Both the position numbers and the translations under genes were made by a program. From Frigoribacterium sp. SL97 (lineage in GTDB: Bacteria; Actinomycetota; Actinomycetes; Actinomycetales; Microbacteriaceae), in the NCBI RefSeq assembly GCF_026625765.1, contig NZ_CP113062.1, positions 1 to 64,000 of the forward strand: a stretch of DNA of 64,000 nucleotides. The letters are read 5' to 3'. Under the pieces are notes generated by a model that saw only the letters and a program-made list of their open reading frames with translations, made no database searches and had not been told where the DNA came from. Every line of letters starts with the position of its first letter. Position 1 is the stretch's first letter. This document shows, piece after piece, positions 50,156 to 60,913 of this stretch.

Positions 50156-50173
50156 GGTTCCAGTCTGCCGGGC

Positions 50174-52366
<2,193 letters not shown>

Positions 52367-52385
52367 GGATGTGCCTTTCTCGAAA

Positions 52386-52432
52386 CTTGAGTGGAGCTGG
52401 CTCAAGTTTACGCCGACACGCCCGGATCGCAA
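52386..52432 (-). promoter_or_regulatory. clpB promoter with HAIR (HspR) operator
   Basis: The inverted repeat CTTGAGT-N7-GCTCAAG (52386-52406) matches the HAIR consensus with one mismatch. On the minus strand TTGCGA (52427-52432) and TAAACT (52405-52410) are 16 bases apart; the -10 touches the HAIR, so HspR would block initiation. Confidence 0.9.
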
Positions 52433-52542
52433 GCCCTCGCACCCGTCATGTTGTGCATGCCTTGTTTTGTGTCTAACATTTCACCATCTGTTCGCCTGGC
52501 GGCGCATCGCGTTGCCCAGACATGAAAGAACACCTCTCTCAC

Positions 52543-55500
52543 ATGAAGAAAACTCTCAAGCGCACCGGCGCGATCGGGCTGGCCGCAGCCACGATCGTCA
52601 CCGGCCTCAGCTTCGGCCCCGCGGCCGTGGCCGCAGCCCCTTCCCCTACCAGCTCACCCGTCGACGGATCTCAGGTGCAGTTCGTCGGACAAGGCGCAGA
52701 CGGGACGATCTACGGTCAGGCATCGCCGACGGCCTGGAACGTCCGCACCTATCAGACCCTCGCTGACGCACAGTCCAATTCGATGGTCTTCACGACCACC
52801 AGGGTCGGGGACTATTTCTACGCGGAGGCCGTGGACGGCGACGCCAATCGCTGCCTCTTCAAGAACCAGAGCTCGTCCACGCCCTACGTCGCCCTGGGCG
52901 GAAGGTGCGGCTCCGACGCGACTCTGTTCTCGATCGACGGCAACTCCCGAGTAGTGAACAAAGTCACGGGCACACCGATGAGCGCCCCGGTTCGAATCGG
53001 TAGTTACTCGTTCTTCGGCCTGTCGAACTCATCTCCGCTCTCCTTCCAGGGAATCGAATCGAAGTCGTATGCCCCGTCGTACAACGAGGCGGACGACACG
53101 GTGACGTTGACGATCACCGGAGGCGAGAATGACGCGGACGTGTTCGTCGAGGACATGTCCGGCGGCAACGGCACGACGGGTCGAACGAACGACGACGGCG
53201 ACGCGACGATCACCCTGTCCCCCTTGCTCAGTGCCGGTGAGACGGTACGCCTGAAGTACGGCGAGTCGGGCACGTGGGAGACCATCTCCACCGGGCGCCT
53301 GCCCGCCATCGGCGACCTGCAGGTCGTGCGTGGCGATGACGGCAGGGTCACCGTCAGTGGCAAGGCATCCGGGATGGCCGGTGCGAACGTCTACGTCGGC
53401 CCCGACCGCCTCTCGCCCAACGCGGTCCAGATCGAGAAGGCGGCCGCGGACAACACGTTCTCGTTCGTGCTCAATGACGCCGCCGCGGCTCTGAGCACCG
53501 GTTACATCTACAGCTACATCCAGGGCGTCCGGACCGAGATCGCCATCAACGGGTTCTCCGGCAAGGTCGACTCGGTCGACATCCCCAACCGGACGGCCGT
53601 CATCTCCGGCACCGCCGTCCCCGGGTCGTTCGTGCTGATCGACACTGCCGTCCCCGACCAGGTGCAGGCCGGCACCGACGGGCGCTGGTCGCACACGGTG
53701 ACCGACCTCACGCTGGGCTCGAACCCGATCCCGCTCTCGCAGTACGAGAACGGCGAGAAGACCGGCGAGACCACCCTCGACGTCGTGCTCGACGTCTCCC
53801 CTGTGCGCGGCTCGGTGTCGTTCCCGGCCGACCTCGAGCAGGACGCCGACCTGTCCGGCACCGCCCACCCCGGCTCCACCGTCGTGATCCGCGACGTCGA
53901 CGGCGACGAGATCGCCCGCACCGAGGCCCGCCTCGGCTCGGGTGCCTGGTCGACCCCGATCGGCGCCCCCGACGCGGGCGGCGACTACGACGTCCGCATC
54001 CACCAAGAGATCGACGGCGAGGCCAACGGTGAGATCGTCGTCACCGTCGCCTACGGCGCCGGTGTCGCGATCACCGCTCCGGTCGAGGGCATGGCCCACG
54101 ACGGCGGCCCGGTCACCCTGCGCGGCACCGGCGAGGTCGGCGCCCAGGTCACCGTCCGCGAAGAGGGCCGCAGCACCGTCCTGGGCAGCGCCCAGGTGCT
54201 CGCCAACGGCCAGTGGACCATCCGCACCACCGACGTCGACGACCGCAAGCACGTCCTCGAGGCCAGCCAGACCGGCAAGGGCAACAACACCACCACCTCG
54301 ACGGTGACCCTCAACCCCGAGAACGGCGAACAGCCCCCGGTGATCGTCGCCCCGACTGTCGAGACCCCCGAAGCGGGTTCCACGGTCACGACCAGCCGCC
54401 CGGTCTTCTCCGGTCACGGCCAGGACGGCGCCACCGTCACGATCGGCTACGGGCCCAACAGCATCATCGGGACCGGCACCGTCGTCGACGGCGAGTGGAC
54501 CATCACGCCGACCCGTGGGCTCAGCCTCGGCACGAGCAACCTCGTCGTCACCCAGACGGTGGGCGACGACGTGCAGCAGATCACCCACACCATCAACCGC
54601 GTGGCCGCAGAACTGCCCCTGAGCGTCACGAGCCACGTGAACGACCAGTTCTACGAAGCAGGCGTGACCACGTTCCGCGGTACCGCGCCGATCGGCTCGA
54701 CCGTGACGGCCAAGAACCAGTGGGGCACCCCCATGGGCGCCGCGAACGCCGCCGACGGCACCTGGGCCTTCAACCGCAACCTCGGGCCCACCACGGCCGG
54801 CTACCTGATCACCTTCACCGCCACCCCGCCGGTGGGCACCCCTCAGGTCGTGACGCTGAAGCTGAACTACGAGAACGTGGTCGCGTTCCAGATCACCAGC
54901 CCCACGAACAACAGCACCTACACCGAGGGCACGGCCACGTTCCGCGGCACCGCGGCACCCAACGCCGCGATCGCCGCCACGAACCAGTGGGGCACCCCCA
55001 TGGGCAGCACGACCGCGAGCCTCCAGGGCGACTGGGCCTTCGACCGCTACCTCGGCCCCACCTCGGCCGGCTACGACATCACCTTCGTCGCCACCAAGGG
55101 CACCGACGTCCAACGTCAGACGATCCACCTCGACTACCGCGAGACCAACGTCCCCGTGGCCGTCACGAGCATCGCCGACGGTGACACCTACCGCCCCGGC
55201 ATGAACGTGCTCAAGGGCACCGGCACCCCCGGCGCCACCGTTCGGGCCGTGAACGCCACGAACAACTGGAACGTGCCCATGGGCCAGGCCGAGGTCGACT
55301 CCGAAGGCAACTGGGCCCTGCCCGAACGCAACTGGGGCCCGGCCAACGACTACGCCATCAAGGTCACCCAGACGAACCCCGACAAGTCGACCACCGAGAC
55401 CACGGTCAACGTCAAGGCACCCCGGTTCGCCCCCCTCGTCCTGACCAGCCCCGCGGTCGGCGACACCTACGAGAACGGGGTGGCCGCCACCTTCACCGGT

Positions 55501-55710
55501 ACCGCCACGCCGTTCGCCACCGTCACCGTCAGCTCCGCCACGAGCTCCACGGTCTACCGCGAGGTCCAGGCCGACGCCCAGGGCAACTGGTCCTTCAGCC
55601 GTGCCTGGGGCCCCAGCCACAACTACACGCTGAACATCACCCAGAAGGCCCTCGACGGCCAGACGGGTGACCCGATCAGCGGCTTCGCCTGGCACCCCAG
55701 CGGCAACTAG
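52543..55710 (+). CDS. Secreted Ig-like repeat surface protein
   Basis: This is a large secreted protein of about 1055 residues. A Sec signal peptide (KKTLKRTGAIGLAAATIVTG, then FGPAAVAAAP) starts at ATG 52543; ATG 52522, seven codons earlier, is possible. The first 150 residues are not recognised and contain two cysteines. From about residue 190 to the end run consecutive Ig-like domains of about 80-90 residues. The last four share an unusual core NQWGTPMG...GxWAF...LGP. There is no LPXTG, no C-terminal helix and no SLH domain, so attachment is non-covalent or the protein is released. Three DUF3060 lipoproteins follow. A role in adhesion or matrix is inference. Confidence 0.85.
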   Translation: MKKTLKRTGAIGLAAATIVTGLSFGPAAVAAAPSPTSSPVDGSQVQFVGQGADGTIYGQASPTAWNVRTYQTLADAQSNSMVFTTTRVGDYFYAEAVDGDANRCLFKNQSSSTPYVALGGRCGSDATLFSIDGNSRVVNKVTGTPMSAPVRIGSYSFFGLSNSSPLSFQGIESKSYAPSYNEADDTVTLTITGGENDADVFVEDMSGGNGTTGRTNDDGDATITLSPLLSAGETVRLKYGESGTWETISTGRLPAIGDLQVVRGDDGRVTVSGKASGMAGANVYVGPDRLSPNAVQIEKAAADNTFSFVLNDAAAALSTGYIYSYIQGVRTEIAINGFSGKVDSVDIPNRTAVISGTAVPGSFVLIDTAVPDQVQAGTDGRWSHTVTDLTLGSNPIPLSQYENGEKTGETTLDVVLDVSPVRGSVSFPADLEQDADLSGTAHPGSTVVIRDVDGDEIARTEARLGSGAWSTPIGAPDAGGDYDVRIHQEIDGEANGEIVVTVAYGAGVAITAPVEGMAHDGGPVTLRGTGEVGAQVTVREEGRSTVLGSAQVLANGQWTIRTTDVDDRKHVLEASQTGKGNNTTTSTVTLNPENGEQPPVIVAPTVETPEAGSTVTTSRPVFSGHGQDGATVTIGYGPNSIIGTGTVVDGEWTITPTRGLSLGTSNLVVTQTVGDDVQQITHTINRVAAELPLSVTSHVNDQFYEAGVTTFRGTAPIGSTVTAKNQWGTPMGAANAADGTWAFNRNLGPTTAGYLITFTATPPVGTPQVVTLKLNYENVVAFQITSPTNNSTYTEGTATFRGTAAPNAAIAATNQWGTPMGSTTASLQGDWAFDRYLGPTSAGYDITFVATKGTDVQRQTIHLDYRETNVPVAVTSIADGDTYRPGMNVLKGTGTPGATVRAVNATNNWNVPMGQAEVDSEGNWALPERNWGPANDYAIKVTQTNPDKSTTETTVNVKAPRFAPLVLTSPAVGDTYENGVAATFTGTATPFATVTVSSATSSTVYREVQADAQGNWSFSRAWGPSHNYTLNITQKALDGQTGDPISGFAWHPSGN

Positions 55711-55755
55711 CACCACACCGCGACACCCGCACCACAGCGACACCGCACCACCCCG

Positions 55756-55786
55756 CCGGGGAGGCACCGACACGGTGTCTCCCCGG
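55756..55786 (+). terminator. Terminator after the Ig-like protein gene
   Basis: A 14-base-pair stem (55756-55769 with 55773-55786, one G-U pair) has an ACA loop and starts 45 bases after the stop codon. A C-run rather than a T-run follows. Confidence 0.75.
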
Positions 55787-55862
55787 CCCCCCCAAACCAT
55801 CCGCCGGCCGCATCCCGAGCCGACGCCCCGCACCGTCCCCCCACCTCCCGAAGGGAACCACC

Positions 55863-56288
55863 ATGCGCACCTCCACCCTGCGGACAGCCGCCCTCGGCGT
55901 CGTGCTCGTCGCCGCCCTCGCCGGCTGCACCTCGAACGCCACCAGCACCGAGGCGGAGGCCGAGACGACGCCCCTCGCCGAGGTCACCCCCGAACCCGCC
56001 GTCACCGAGACCTGCATCGACGGCAACGCCGTCGTCGTCCTCGACGAGGACACCCCCGAGGTCACCTTCACCGAGCCCTGCGACAGCGTCAACGTGGTGG
56101 GCAGCGACGGCACCGTCACCCTCGCCGACGTGAGTCACCTCGTGGTCGAGGGCCAGGGCGTCACCGTCACGGCCGGTGCCGTGGGCACGGTCGACTTTGC
56201 CGGCGACGGCAACGCCGTCAGCCACACCGGGGCCGCCCCGACCGTCAACGAGAACGGCACCTTCGACAACACCGTCACCGCCCGCTGA
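55863..56288 (+). CDS. DUF3060 lipoprotein, copy 1
   Basis: This 141-residue lipoprotein has a lipobox ALAGC (modified Cys near residue 22), then an acidic Thr-rich linker and a DUF3060-like repeat domain: TCIDGNAVVVLDEDT, PCDSVNVVGSDGTVTLADVS, HLVVEGQGVTVTAG and GDGNAVSHTG. These short strand repeats suggest a small beta-solenoid on the outer face of the membrane. It is the first of three related tandem genes; an AAGGG site precedes ATG 55863. The function of the family is unknown. Confidence 0.85.
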   Translation: MRTSTLRTAALGVVLVAALAGCTSNATSTEAEAETTPLAEVTPEPAVTETCIDGNAVVVLDEDTPEVTFTEPCDSVNVVGSDGTVTLADVSHLVVEGQGVTVTAGAVGTVDFAGDGNAVSHTGAAPTVNENGTFDNTVTAR

Positions 56289-56743
56289 TGGTCGCCCTCC
56301 TCCCCCGACGCGGACCGACCGCCGCCGCCCTGGTCGCGGCCACGATGATCCTCTCGTTCTCGGCGTGCTCTTCCGCCGAGACCGACGCGACACCGAGCCC
56401 GACCGTGAGCAGCACCGCCTCCTTGGACGCCGCCCCCGTCGGCAGCTGCGACGACGGCTTCATGCTGGTCGACCTCGGGGCCACCGACGACGTCGCGCCC
56501 TCGCTCGACACGAGCAGCTGCGACCTCGTCTCGATCGTCGGCTCGACCGGGACCGTCGTGCTCGACGAAGTCAGCACGCTCGTCGTGGAGGGCTCCGACG
56601 TGACCGTCTCGGTGCAGGACGTCGACACCGTCCAGCTCGCCGGGGACCGCAACACGGTCCACCACGCCGGCGAGGCCCCGGCCGTCGACGACCAGGGCCA
56701 GGCCAACACCGTCACCGCTGCGGCCGAACCCGCCGCGGAGTGA
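56288..56743 (+). CDS. DUF3060 lipoprotein, copy 2
   Basis: This 151-residue paralogue of copy 1 has a signal peptide ending in the lipobox SFSAC (Cys near residue 27) and the same strand pattern (CDDGFMLVDLGATDD, SCDLVSIVGSTGTVVLDEVS, TLVVEGSDVTVSVQDV, GDRNTVHHAG). ATG 56288 overlaps the previous stop by one base (TGATG), so the two are translationally coupled. A strong terminator follows 6 bases after its stop. Divergence from copy 1 is high outside the core, so duplication is old. Confidence 0.83.
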   Translation: MVALLPRRGPTAAALVAATMILSFSACSSAETDATPSPTVSSTASLDAAPVGSCDDGFMLVDLGATDDVAPSLDTSSCDLVSIVGSTGTVVLDEVSTLVVEGSDVTVSVQDVDTVQLAGDRNTVHHAGEAPAVDDQGQANTVTAAAEPAAE

Positions 56744-56749
56744 CCGGGA

Positions 56750-56778
56750 GGCGGGTCCAGTCCCTGGCTGGACCCGCC
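56750..56778 (+). terminator. Terminator after DUF3060 copy 2
   Basis: A perfect 11-base-pair stem (56750-56760 with 56768-56778) with a seven-base loop is followed by CTTTCGTG. It separates the first two DUF3060 genes from the third. Confidence 0.8.
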
Positions 56779-56840
56779 CTTTCGTGCTCTGACGCCCCCG
56801 AACCGCACCACCCACCCTCCACCCCCACCCGGAGCACCCC

Positions 56841-57320
56841 ATGACGACGACCTCGACCCTGATGATCAGCCTCGTGACAGCTGTCGCCCTCGGCGCGGGC
56901 CTCGCCGGCTGCACGAGCGCCTCCTCGACGATCGACCCGGGCCCCTCCGCGACCACCACGTCGACCACCACCGCACCGCCAGCGGGCGGCCCCTCCATCG
57001 CGGGCAGCGCCTCGACCGCGACCGATCCCGCCGACGACACCTGCGTCGACGGTTTCGCCTGGATGCAGTTCGGCGACGGCGAACCCCGCACGAAGACCTT
57101 GCCCGACGGCTGCGACACCGTCATCGTCAACGGCAGCGACGCCGAGCTGACCCTCGGTCCGACCCGGGTCGTGGTCGTCATGGGCGACCGCAACTCCGTC
57201 GACGTGCCCCGCGTCGACCAGGTCGACGCGATGGGTGACGACAACACCATCCGGCTCGACGACGACCTGCAACCCCTGCTCAACACCGACGGCACAGGCA
57301 ACGTCGTCACCACTCGCTGA
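56841..57320 (+). CDS. DUF3060 lipoprotein, copy 3
   Basis: This 159-residue third paralogue has a lipobox GLAGC (Cys near residue 24), a long Ser/Thr/Pro linker and the DUF3060-like core (TCVDGFAWMQFGDGEP, GCDTVIVNGSDAELTLGP, VVVVMGDRNSVDVP, MGDDNTIRLDDD). It lies beyond a terminator, so it probably has its own promoter in the 56779-56840 gap or depends on read-through. Function is unknown. Confidence 0.83.
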   Translation: MTTTSTLMISLVTAVALGAGLAGCTSASSTIDPGPSATTTSTTTAPPAGGPSIAGSASTATDPADDTCVDGFAWMQFGDGEPRTKTLPDGCDTVIVNGSDAELTLGPTRVVVVMGDRNSVDVPRVDQVDAMGDDNTIRLDDDLQPLLNTDGTGNVVTTR

Positions 57321-57361
57321 CGCGGCGGACCGGACAGGCCCTCCGCCGCACGCGCGCATCC

Positions 57362-57412
57362 GAGCCCAAGCCCGAGTCCGAGTCGAGCCCGAGCCCGAGC
57401 CCGAGCTCGAGC
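57362..57412 (+). repeat. Intergenic GAGCCC/GAGTCC hexamer run
   Basis: About eight GAGCCC-like units lie in the 162-base gap after the third DUF3060 gene. It is the same hexamer that fills the Pro-Glu-rich gene at 44.5 kb, but here it is not coding on the gene strand. Confidence 0.8.
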
Positions 57413-57482
57413 AATCGGGTGCGAATCTCTGCGGGTCGGCACCCCGGCGCTCCCTCCCACCTCGACGGTGCATCATGGGCCG

Positions 57483-58025
57483 ATGCTCGACCACGCCCTC
57501 GCCCGCCGCCTGCGCGACGCCGGACTGCGCTGGCGGCCCCGTGCCGGCGACCGCTTCGCCATCGAGACCCCGGGATTCGACGGCGACGTCTTCACGCTCA
57601 GCGACATGACCATCGAGGTCCACGAGTACCCCACGGGTACGGAGCTCGGCTTCAACGGCACCACCGAGTGGGCCCTGGACTCGGTGGCCGCGGACGACAG
57701 CCTGTGGCTGCCCCGCGAGGACCAGCTGCGCGAGCTCCTCGGCCCCGTGTTCCGCGGGCTGGCGCGACACGTCGACACCGGCTCCCGCCCCGGCAGCGAC
57801 AGCGACATCACCACGAGCCCAGGCGGCGACCCCGACATCAGCGGTGACCGAGACTGTGGCGGAACCGTCTACGAGGTGACCACCCGCCCGACGGGGGGCG
57901 ACACGGACCTCCGGCACCGCGCCTCCGTCGCCGAGGACGCCTACGCGCACGCCCTGCTCGCCTACATCGACGCGTCGCTGCGCCTCGACGAGGTCGAGGT
58001 CGAGACCGAGGCCGAGGCCCGCTGA
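57483..58025 (+). CDS. Hypothetical protein, conserved in Microbacteriaceae
   Basis: This 180-residue soluble protein has features such as ARRLRDAGLRWRPRAGDRFA, DGDVFTLSDMTIEVHEYPTG, LGFNGTTEWALDSV and LWLPREDQLRELLG. Similar short actinobacterial proteins are sometimes annotated as pilus assembly CpaE, which this sequence does not support by any ATPase motif. Residues about 105-140 form a low-complexity Asp/Gly/Ser insert. ATG 57483 follows CATCAT at a six-base spacing, so it may be leaderless. The last residues are Glu-rich. No function is offered. Confidence 0.7.
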   Translation: MLDHALARRLRDAGLRWRPRAGDRFAIETPGFDGDVFTLSDMTIEVHEYPTGTELGFNGTTEWALDSVAADDSLWLPREDQLRELLGPVFRGLARHVDTGSRPGSDSDITTSPGGDPDISGDRDCGGTVYEVTTRPTGGDTDLRHRASVAEDAYAHALLAYIDASLRLDEVEVETEAEAR

Positions 58026-58053
58026 CAGGACCCGACCCTGGCCCCGCCCCGGG

Positions 58054-59166
58054 TCAGCCCCGGCGGACCGACCGCGTCACCGTGAAGCGCCGGTCACGGG
58101 CGACCTGGGTGGTCGGTCCCACGACGCGTTCGAGCACCGGCCGGTGGCCGAGGGGCGAGTTCCACACGCACCAGAGCTCACCGCCCGGGCGGAGCAGACG
58201 GGCGGCCGCCTCGAACAGCTTGTGGGCGATCGCCGTGTGCACCGTCGCCCCGACGTGGAACGGCGGGTTCAGCAGCACGACGTCGGCGGAGGCCTCGGGC
58301 AACGACGACCCGGCGTCGTCGCGCGACACGACGACCCGATCGGCCACGCCGGTCGCCGTCATGGTGGCCCGCGCCGACTCGACCGCCGCCCACGACTGGT
58401 CGGTGGCGATCACCCGGGCGTCCGGTCGCGCGAGGGCGAAGGAGGCGGCGAGCACTCCGGTGCCGCATCCCAGGTCGACGACGTCCCGGGTCTCGGGAGC
58501 CGCGCGGTCGAGGACGGCGAGCAGCGATCGGGTGCCGACGTCGATCGAGGTGCCCGCGAACGCCGCACCGTGGGCGACGACGACCACGTCGCCGTGACGC
58601 GAGGTGCGCGGCCAGCCGAGCGCGCCTCCTGGGGTCGGGGTCGTCGCGGTCAGCACCCGGGACTTCTGGCGTGACAGGCCGGCGGTCACCTCGCCGAAGT
58701 GGCGCGCCAGGACGTCGTTCATCGCGAGGGTCATGTGCTTGACGCGTCCCCCGGCGAGGACGCGGACGTCGGGGTGGGCGTACCGGGCGATCGACCCCGC
58801 GATCTCGTCGAGCGCGTCGAGCCCTCGGGGCAGCTGCACCAGCACCGTCCGCGCGCCCTCGAGGAGGGCCTCGTCGAGACCGTGGTGCGTCCACGTCGCG
58901 GTGACGCCGAGGCGGCCGGCGTTGGCGTCGAGCGCGCGTTCGCCCGAGAGGGCGTCCTGGTGCACGCGGACGGGGGTGCCGGGCGACAGGGCCGCGACCC
59001 CGAGGGTCAGCGCGCCGTAGCGGTCGCCGATGACGGTCACGGCCTCGGGGTGGGCGGTGAGCGCCTCGTCGGCGGTGTCGAGCAGCAGCCGGTCGGTGGC
59101 GTCGTGCGCGACGAGTTCGGGGGCCTCGATGTCGGGCCACCGGCGCAGCTGCTCGAAGTCGATCAC
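58054..59166 (-). CDS. RsmC/RlmG-like class I SAM methyltransferase
   Basis: This 370-residue protein has a degenerate N-terminal methyltransferase-like half and an active C-terminal half, the layout of RsmC and RlmG, which methylate guanine N2 in rRNA. The SAM loop is VVDLGCGTGVLAASFA (about residue 230) and the catalytic motif is VVLLNPPFHVG (about 302). The start GTG 59166 lies six bases after TAGCGT, so it is probably leaderless. The rRNA position modified cannot be told from sequence. It is a single minus-strand gene downstream of the dnaK operon. Confidence 0.88.
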   Translation of the reverse strand: MIDFEQLRRWPDIEAPELVAHDATDRLLLDTADEALTAHPEAVTVIGDRYGALTLGVAALSPGTPVRVHQDALSGERALDANAGRLGVTATWTHHGLDEALLEGARTVLVQLPRGLDALDEIAGSIARYAHPDVRVLAGGRVKHMTLAMNDVLARHFGEVTAGLSRQKSRVLTATTPTPGGALGWPRTSRHGDVVVVAHGAAFAGTSIDVGTRSLLAVLDRAAPETRDVVDLGCGTGVLAASFALARPDARVIATDQSWAAVESARATMTATGVADRVVVSRDDAGSSLPEASADVVLLNPPFHVGATVHTAIAHKLFEAAARLLRPGGELWCVWNSPLGHRPVLERVVGPTTQVARDRRFTVTRSVRRG

Positions 59167-59257
59167 CCGCCAACGCTAGTCCGCGCGGCCGACCTGTCAC
59201 GACCTGCCGCCCACCTCCCGGTGCGCACTGGAGGTCGCGACCTCTCGGGGCCGCGCG

Positions 59258-59695
59258 TCAGCGCAGCGGCCGCCACACGACCACCGAGGTCTGCCGCGAC
59301 GGGCGGGTGCCGTGCCGCAGCGGCACGACCCCGCTCTCACCCGCGGCGAAGACACGGGCCCCGGGCCGGTTGACCATCTCGTCGGCCAGGGCCCGCTCGA
59401 GTTCGCGGACGCGCGATTGGAGCGCCGTCACCTGGTTCTCGAGCTCGAGGATGCGTTTGATCCCCTCGAGCGAGATGCCCTCGCCGCCGAGACGTGCGAT
59501 CTCGCGGAGCTGCACGACGTCGCGCATCGAGTAACGGCGCGACTTGCCCGCCGTGCGCTGCGGGACGACGAGTCCGAGCCGGTCGTACTGACGGAGCGTC
59601 TGCGCGTGCAGGCCCGAGAGCTCAGCGGCCGTCGCGATGGCGAAGAGGGGCGAGTGCTCGTCCATCGGCCACTGGGTGGGGTCCGGTCGGTCCAT
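59258..59695 (-). CDS. hspR: Heat-shock repressor HspR (MerR family)
   Basis: This 145-residue MerR-type regulator has a winged helix at about residues 17-85 (FAIATAAELSGLHAQTLRQY, then GKSRRYSMRDVVQLREIARL) and a coiled coil at about 95-120 (LELENQVTALQSRVRELERA). It is the last gene of dnaK-grpE-dnaJ-hspR, the standard arrangement, and HAIR operators precede dnaK and clpB. HspR uses DnaK as co-repressor in Streptomyces; unfolded protein frees the promoter. A GGAG site precedes ATG 59695; ATG 59665 is possible. A dispersed-motif copy lies in the gap to dnaJ. Confidence 0.94.
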   Translation of the reverse strand: MDRPDPTQWPMDEHSPLFAIATAAELSGLHAQTLRQYDRLGLVVPQRTAGKSRRYSMRDVVQLREIARLGGEGISLEGIKRILELENQVTALQSRVRELERALADEMVNRPGARVFAAGESGVVPLRHGTRPSRQTSVVVWRPLR

Positions 59696-59757
59696 CTCGT
59701 CTCCTGTCTCGTCGCTAGGGACCTGCCGCAGAGGAGGCGCGGGTCGGGTCGGTCTCG

Positions 59758-60756
59758 TCAGGCCCGTGCGCGGGCGATGAGGTCGTCGCGCGGGTTCTCG
59801 GCCGGCAGCGCGGCGGCCAGGGCCTCGACGGCCTCGCGCGCCTTGTCGTTGAGGTGCGCCGGCACCGCGACCTGGACGGTGGCGAGCAGGTCGCCGACGC
59901 CGTCCTTGGCGTGCACGCCGCGACCCTTGACGCGCAGGACGCGACCCGAAGGCGTGCCCGGCGCGACGCGCAGGCGCACGGGGTCGCCGCCCAGGGTGGG
60001 CACCTCGATGGTCGCACCGAGCGTCGCCTCGGCGAAGGTGACCGGCACGTCGAGGCGCAGGTTCTTGCCGTCGAGCTCGAAGACGGGGTGCTTGCGGACG
60101 GCGACGGTCAACACCATGTCGCCGGCCTCGCCGCCGTCGGGGCTCTGCTCGCCGCGACCGCGCAGCTTGATCTTTTGGCCGTCGTGCACGCCGGCCGGGA
60201 TGCGGACCTTCATCGGCTTGCCGTTCGAGGCCTGCAGCGTGATGGTCTCGCCGACGATGGCGGTCTGGAAGTCGAGGGTCGTCGTGGCCGTCATGTCGCG
60301 GCCCTTCTGCGGGCCGCCGAAGCCGCGGTAGCCGCCGCTGGTCTGGCCGAATCCACCACCGCCGAACATGCCGCCGAAGATGTCGTCGAAGCCACCGCCA
60401 CCGCCGCCCTGGCGGAACTGCGTGCGCTGTCCGCCCTGGTTGAACATGCCGCCGAAGACGTCCTCGAAGCCGCCGCCCGCGCCTCCGGGGCCGCCGCTGC
60501 CTGCCGCGAAGCGGGCACCGCCGCCCATGGCGCGCACCTGGTCGTACTCGCGACGCTGCTCGGGATCGGAGAGCACCGAGTGGGCCTCGCTGATCTCTTT
60601 GAACTTCGCCTCGCTGGCCGCGTCGCCGGGGTTGGAGTCGGGGTGGTACTTGCGCGCGAGCTTGCGGTAGACCTTCTTGAGCTCGGCGGGCGTGACGTCT
60701 TTGGAGACACCGAGGACGGCGTAGAAGTCCTTGTCGAACCAGTCCTGACTCGCCAT
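59758..60756 (-). CDS. dnaJ: DnaJ-type co-chaperone without zinc-finger domain
   Basis: This 332-residue J protein delivers clients to DnaK. The J domain (residues about 8-75) has the HPD motif in KYHPDSNPGD. A Gly/Phe-rich region (about 80-170, with repeats FEDVFGGMFNQGG and FDDIFGGMFGGGG) follows, then two beta-sandwich substrate domains. The Cys-rich zinc finger (four CxxCxGxG) is absent, so it is a type II, CbpA-like protein, as in the DnaJ1-less layouts of some actinobacteria. It starts MASQDWFDKDFYAVLGV after an AGGAGG site. Confidence 0.93.
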   Translation of the reverse strand: MASQDWFDKDFYAVLGVSKDVTPAELKKVYRKLARKYHPDSNPGDAASEAKFKEISEAHSVLSDPEQRREYDQVRAMGGGARFAAGSGGPGGAGGGFEDVFGGMFNQGGQRTQFRQGGGGGGFDDIFGGMFGGGGFGQTSGGYRGFGGPQKGRDMTATTTLDFQTAIVGETITLQASNGKPMKVRIPAGVHDGQKIKLRGRGEQSPDGGEAGDMVLTVAVRKHPVFELDGKNLRLDVPVTFAEATLGATIEVPTLGGDPVRLRVAPGTPSGRVLRVKGRGVHAKDGVGDLLATVQVAVPAHLNDKAREAVEALAAALPAENPRDDLIARARA

Positions 60757-60780
60757 GCGGCACCTCCTTCCTTAACTGGA

Positions 60781-60907
60781 GGTCGCTGCCTGGCAGCGAC
60801 CGGAAGAGAACGGGGGAGGCGGTGGGCACCTCGTCGAGGAGCCCACCGCCGATCGCGACTCGCGTCGCAGGGGGTGGTGACGGGCAGCCCGGGGGCCGCC
60901 CGTCACC
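60781..60907 (-). other. Three consecutive hairpins between grpE and dnaJ
   Basis: Perfect stems occur at 60781-60789/60793-60801 (9 pairs), 60818-60827/60841-60850 (10 pairs) and 60876-60885/60898-60907 (10 pairs). They fill most of the 157-base gap inside the operon, so they may attenuate transcription or protect the grpE end. Which role applies cannot be read from sequence. Confidence 0.65.
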
Positions 60908-60913
60908 GGGGTG

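Noticed and set aside
52985..53005. A GGTTCGAATC-like tRNA T-loop sequence
   Set aside because: It lies inside the Ig-like protein gene and no acceptor or anticodon stem can be formed around it.
57483..58025. Annotation as pilus assembly ATPase CpaE
   Set aside because: The protein has 180 residues and no Walker motif; that name seems to be carried over by database transfer.
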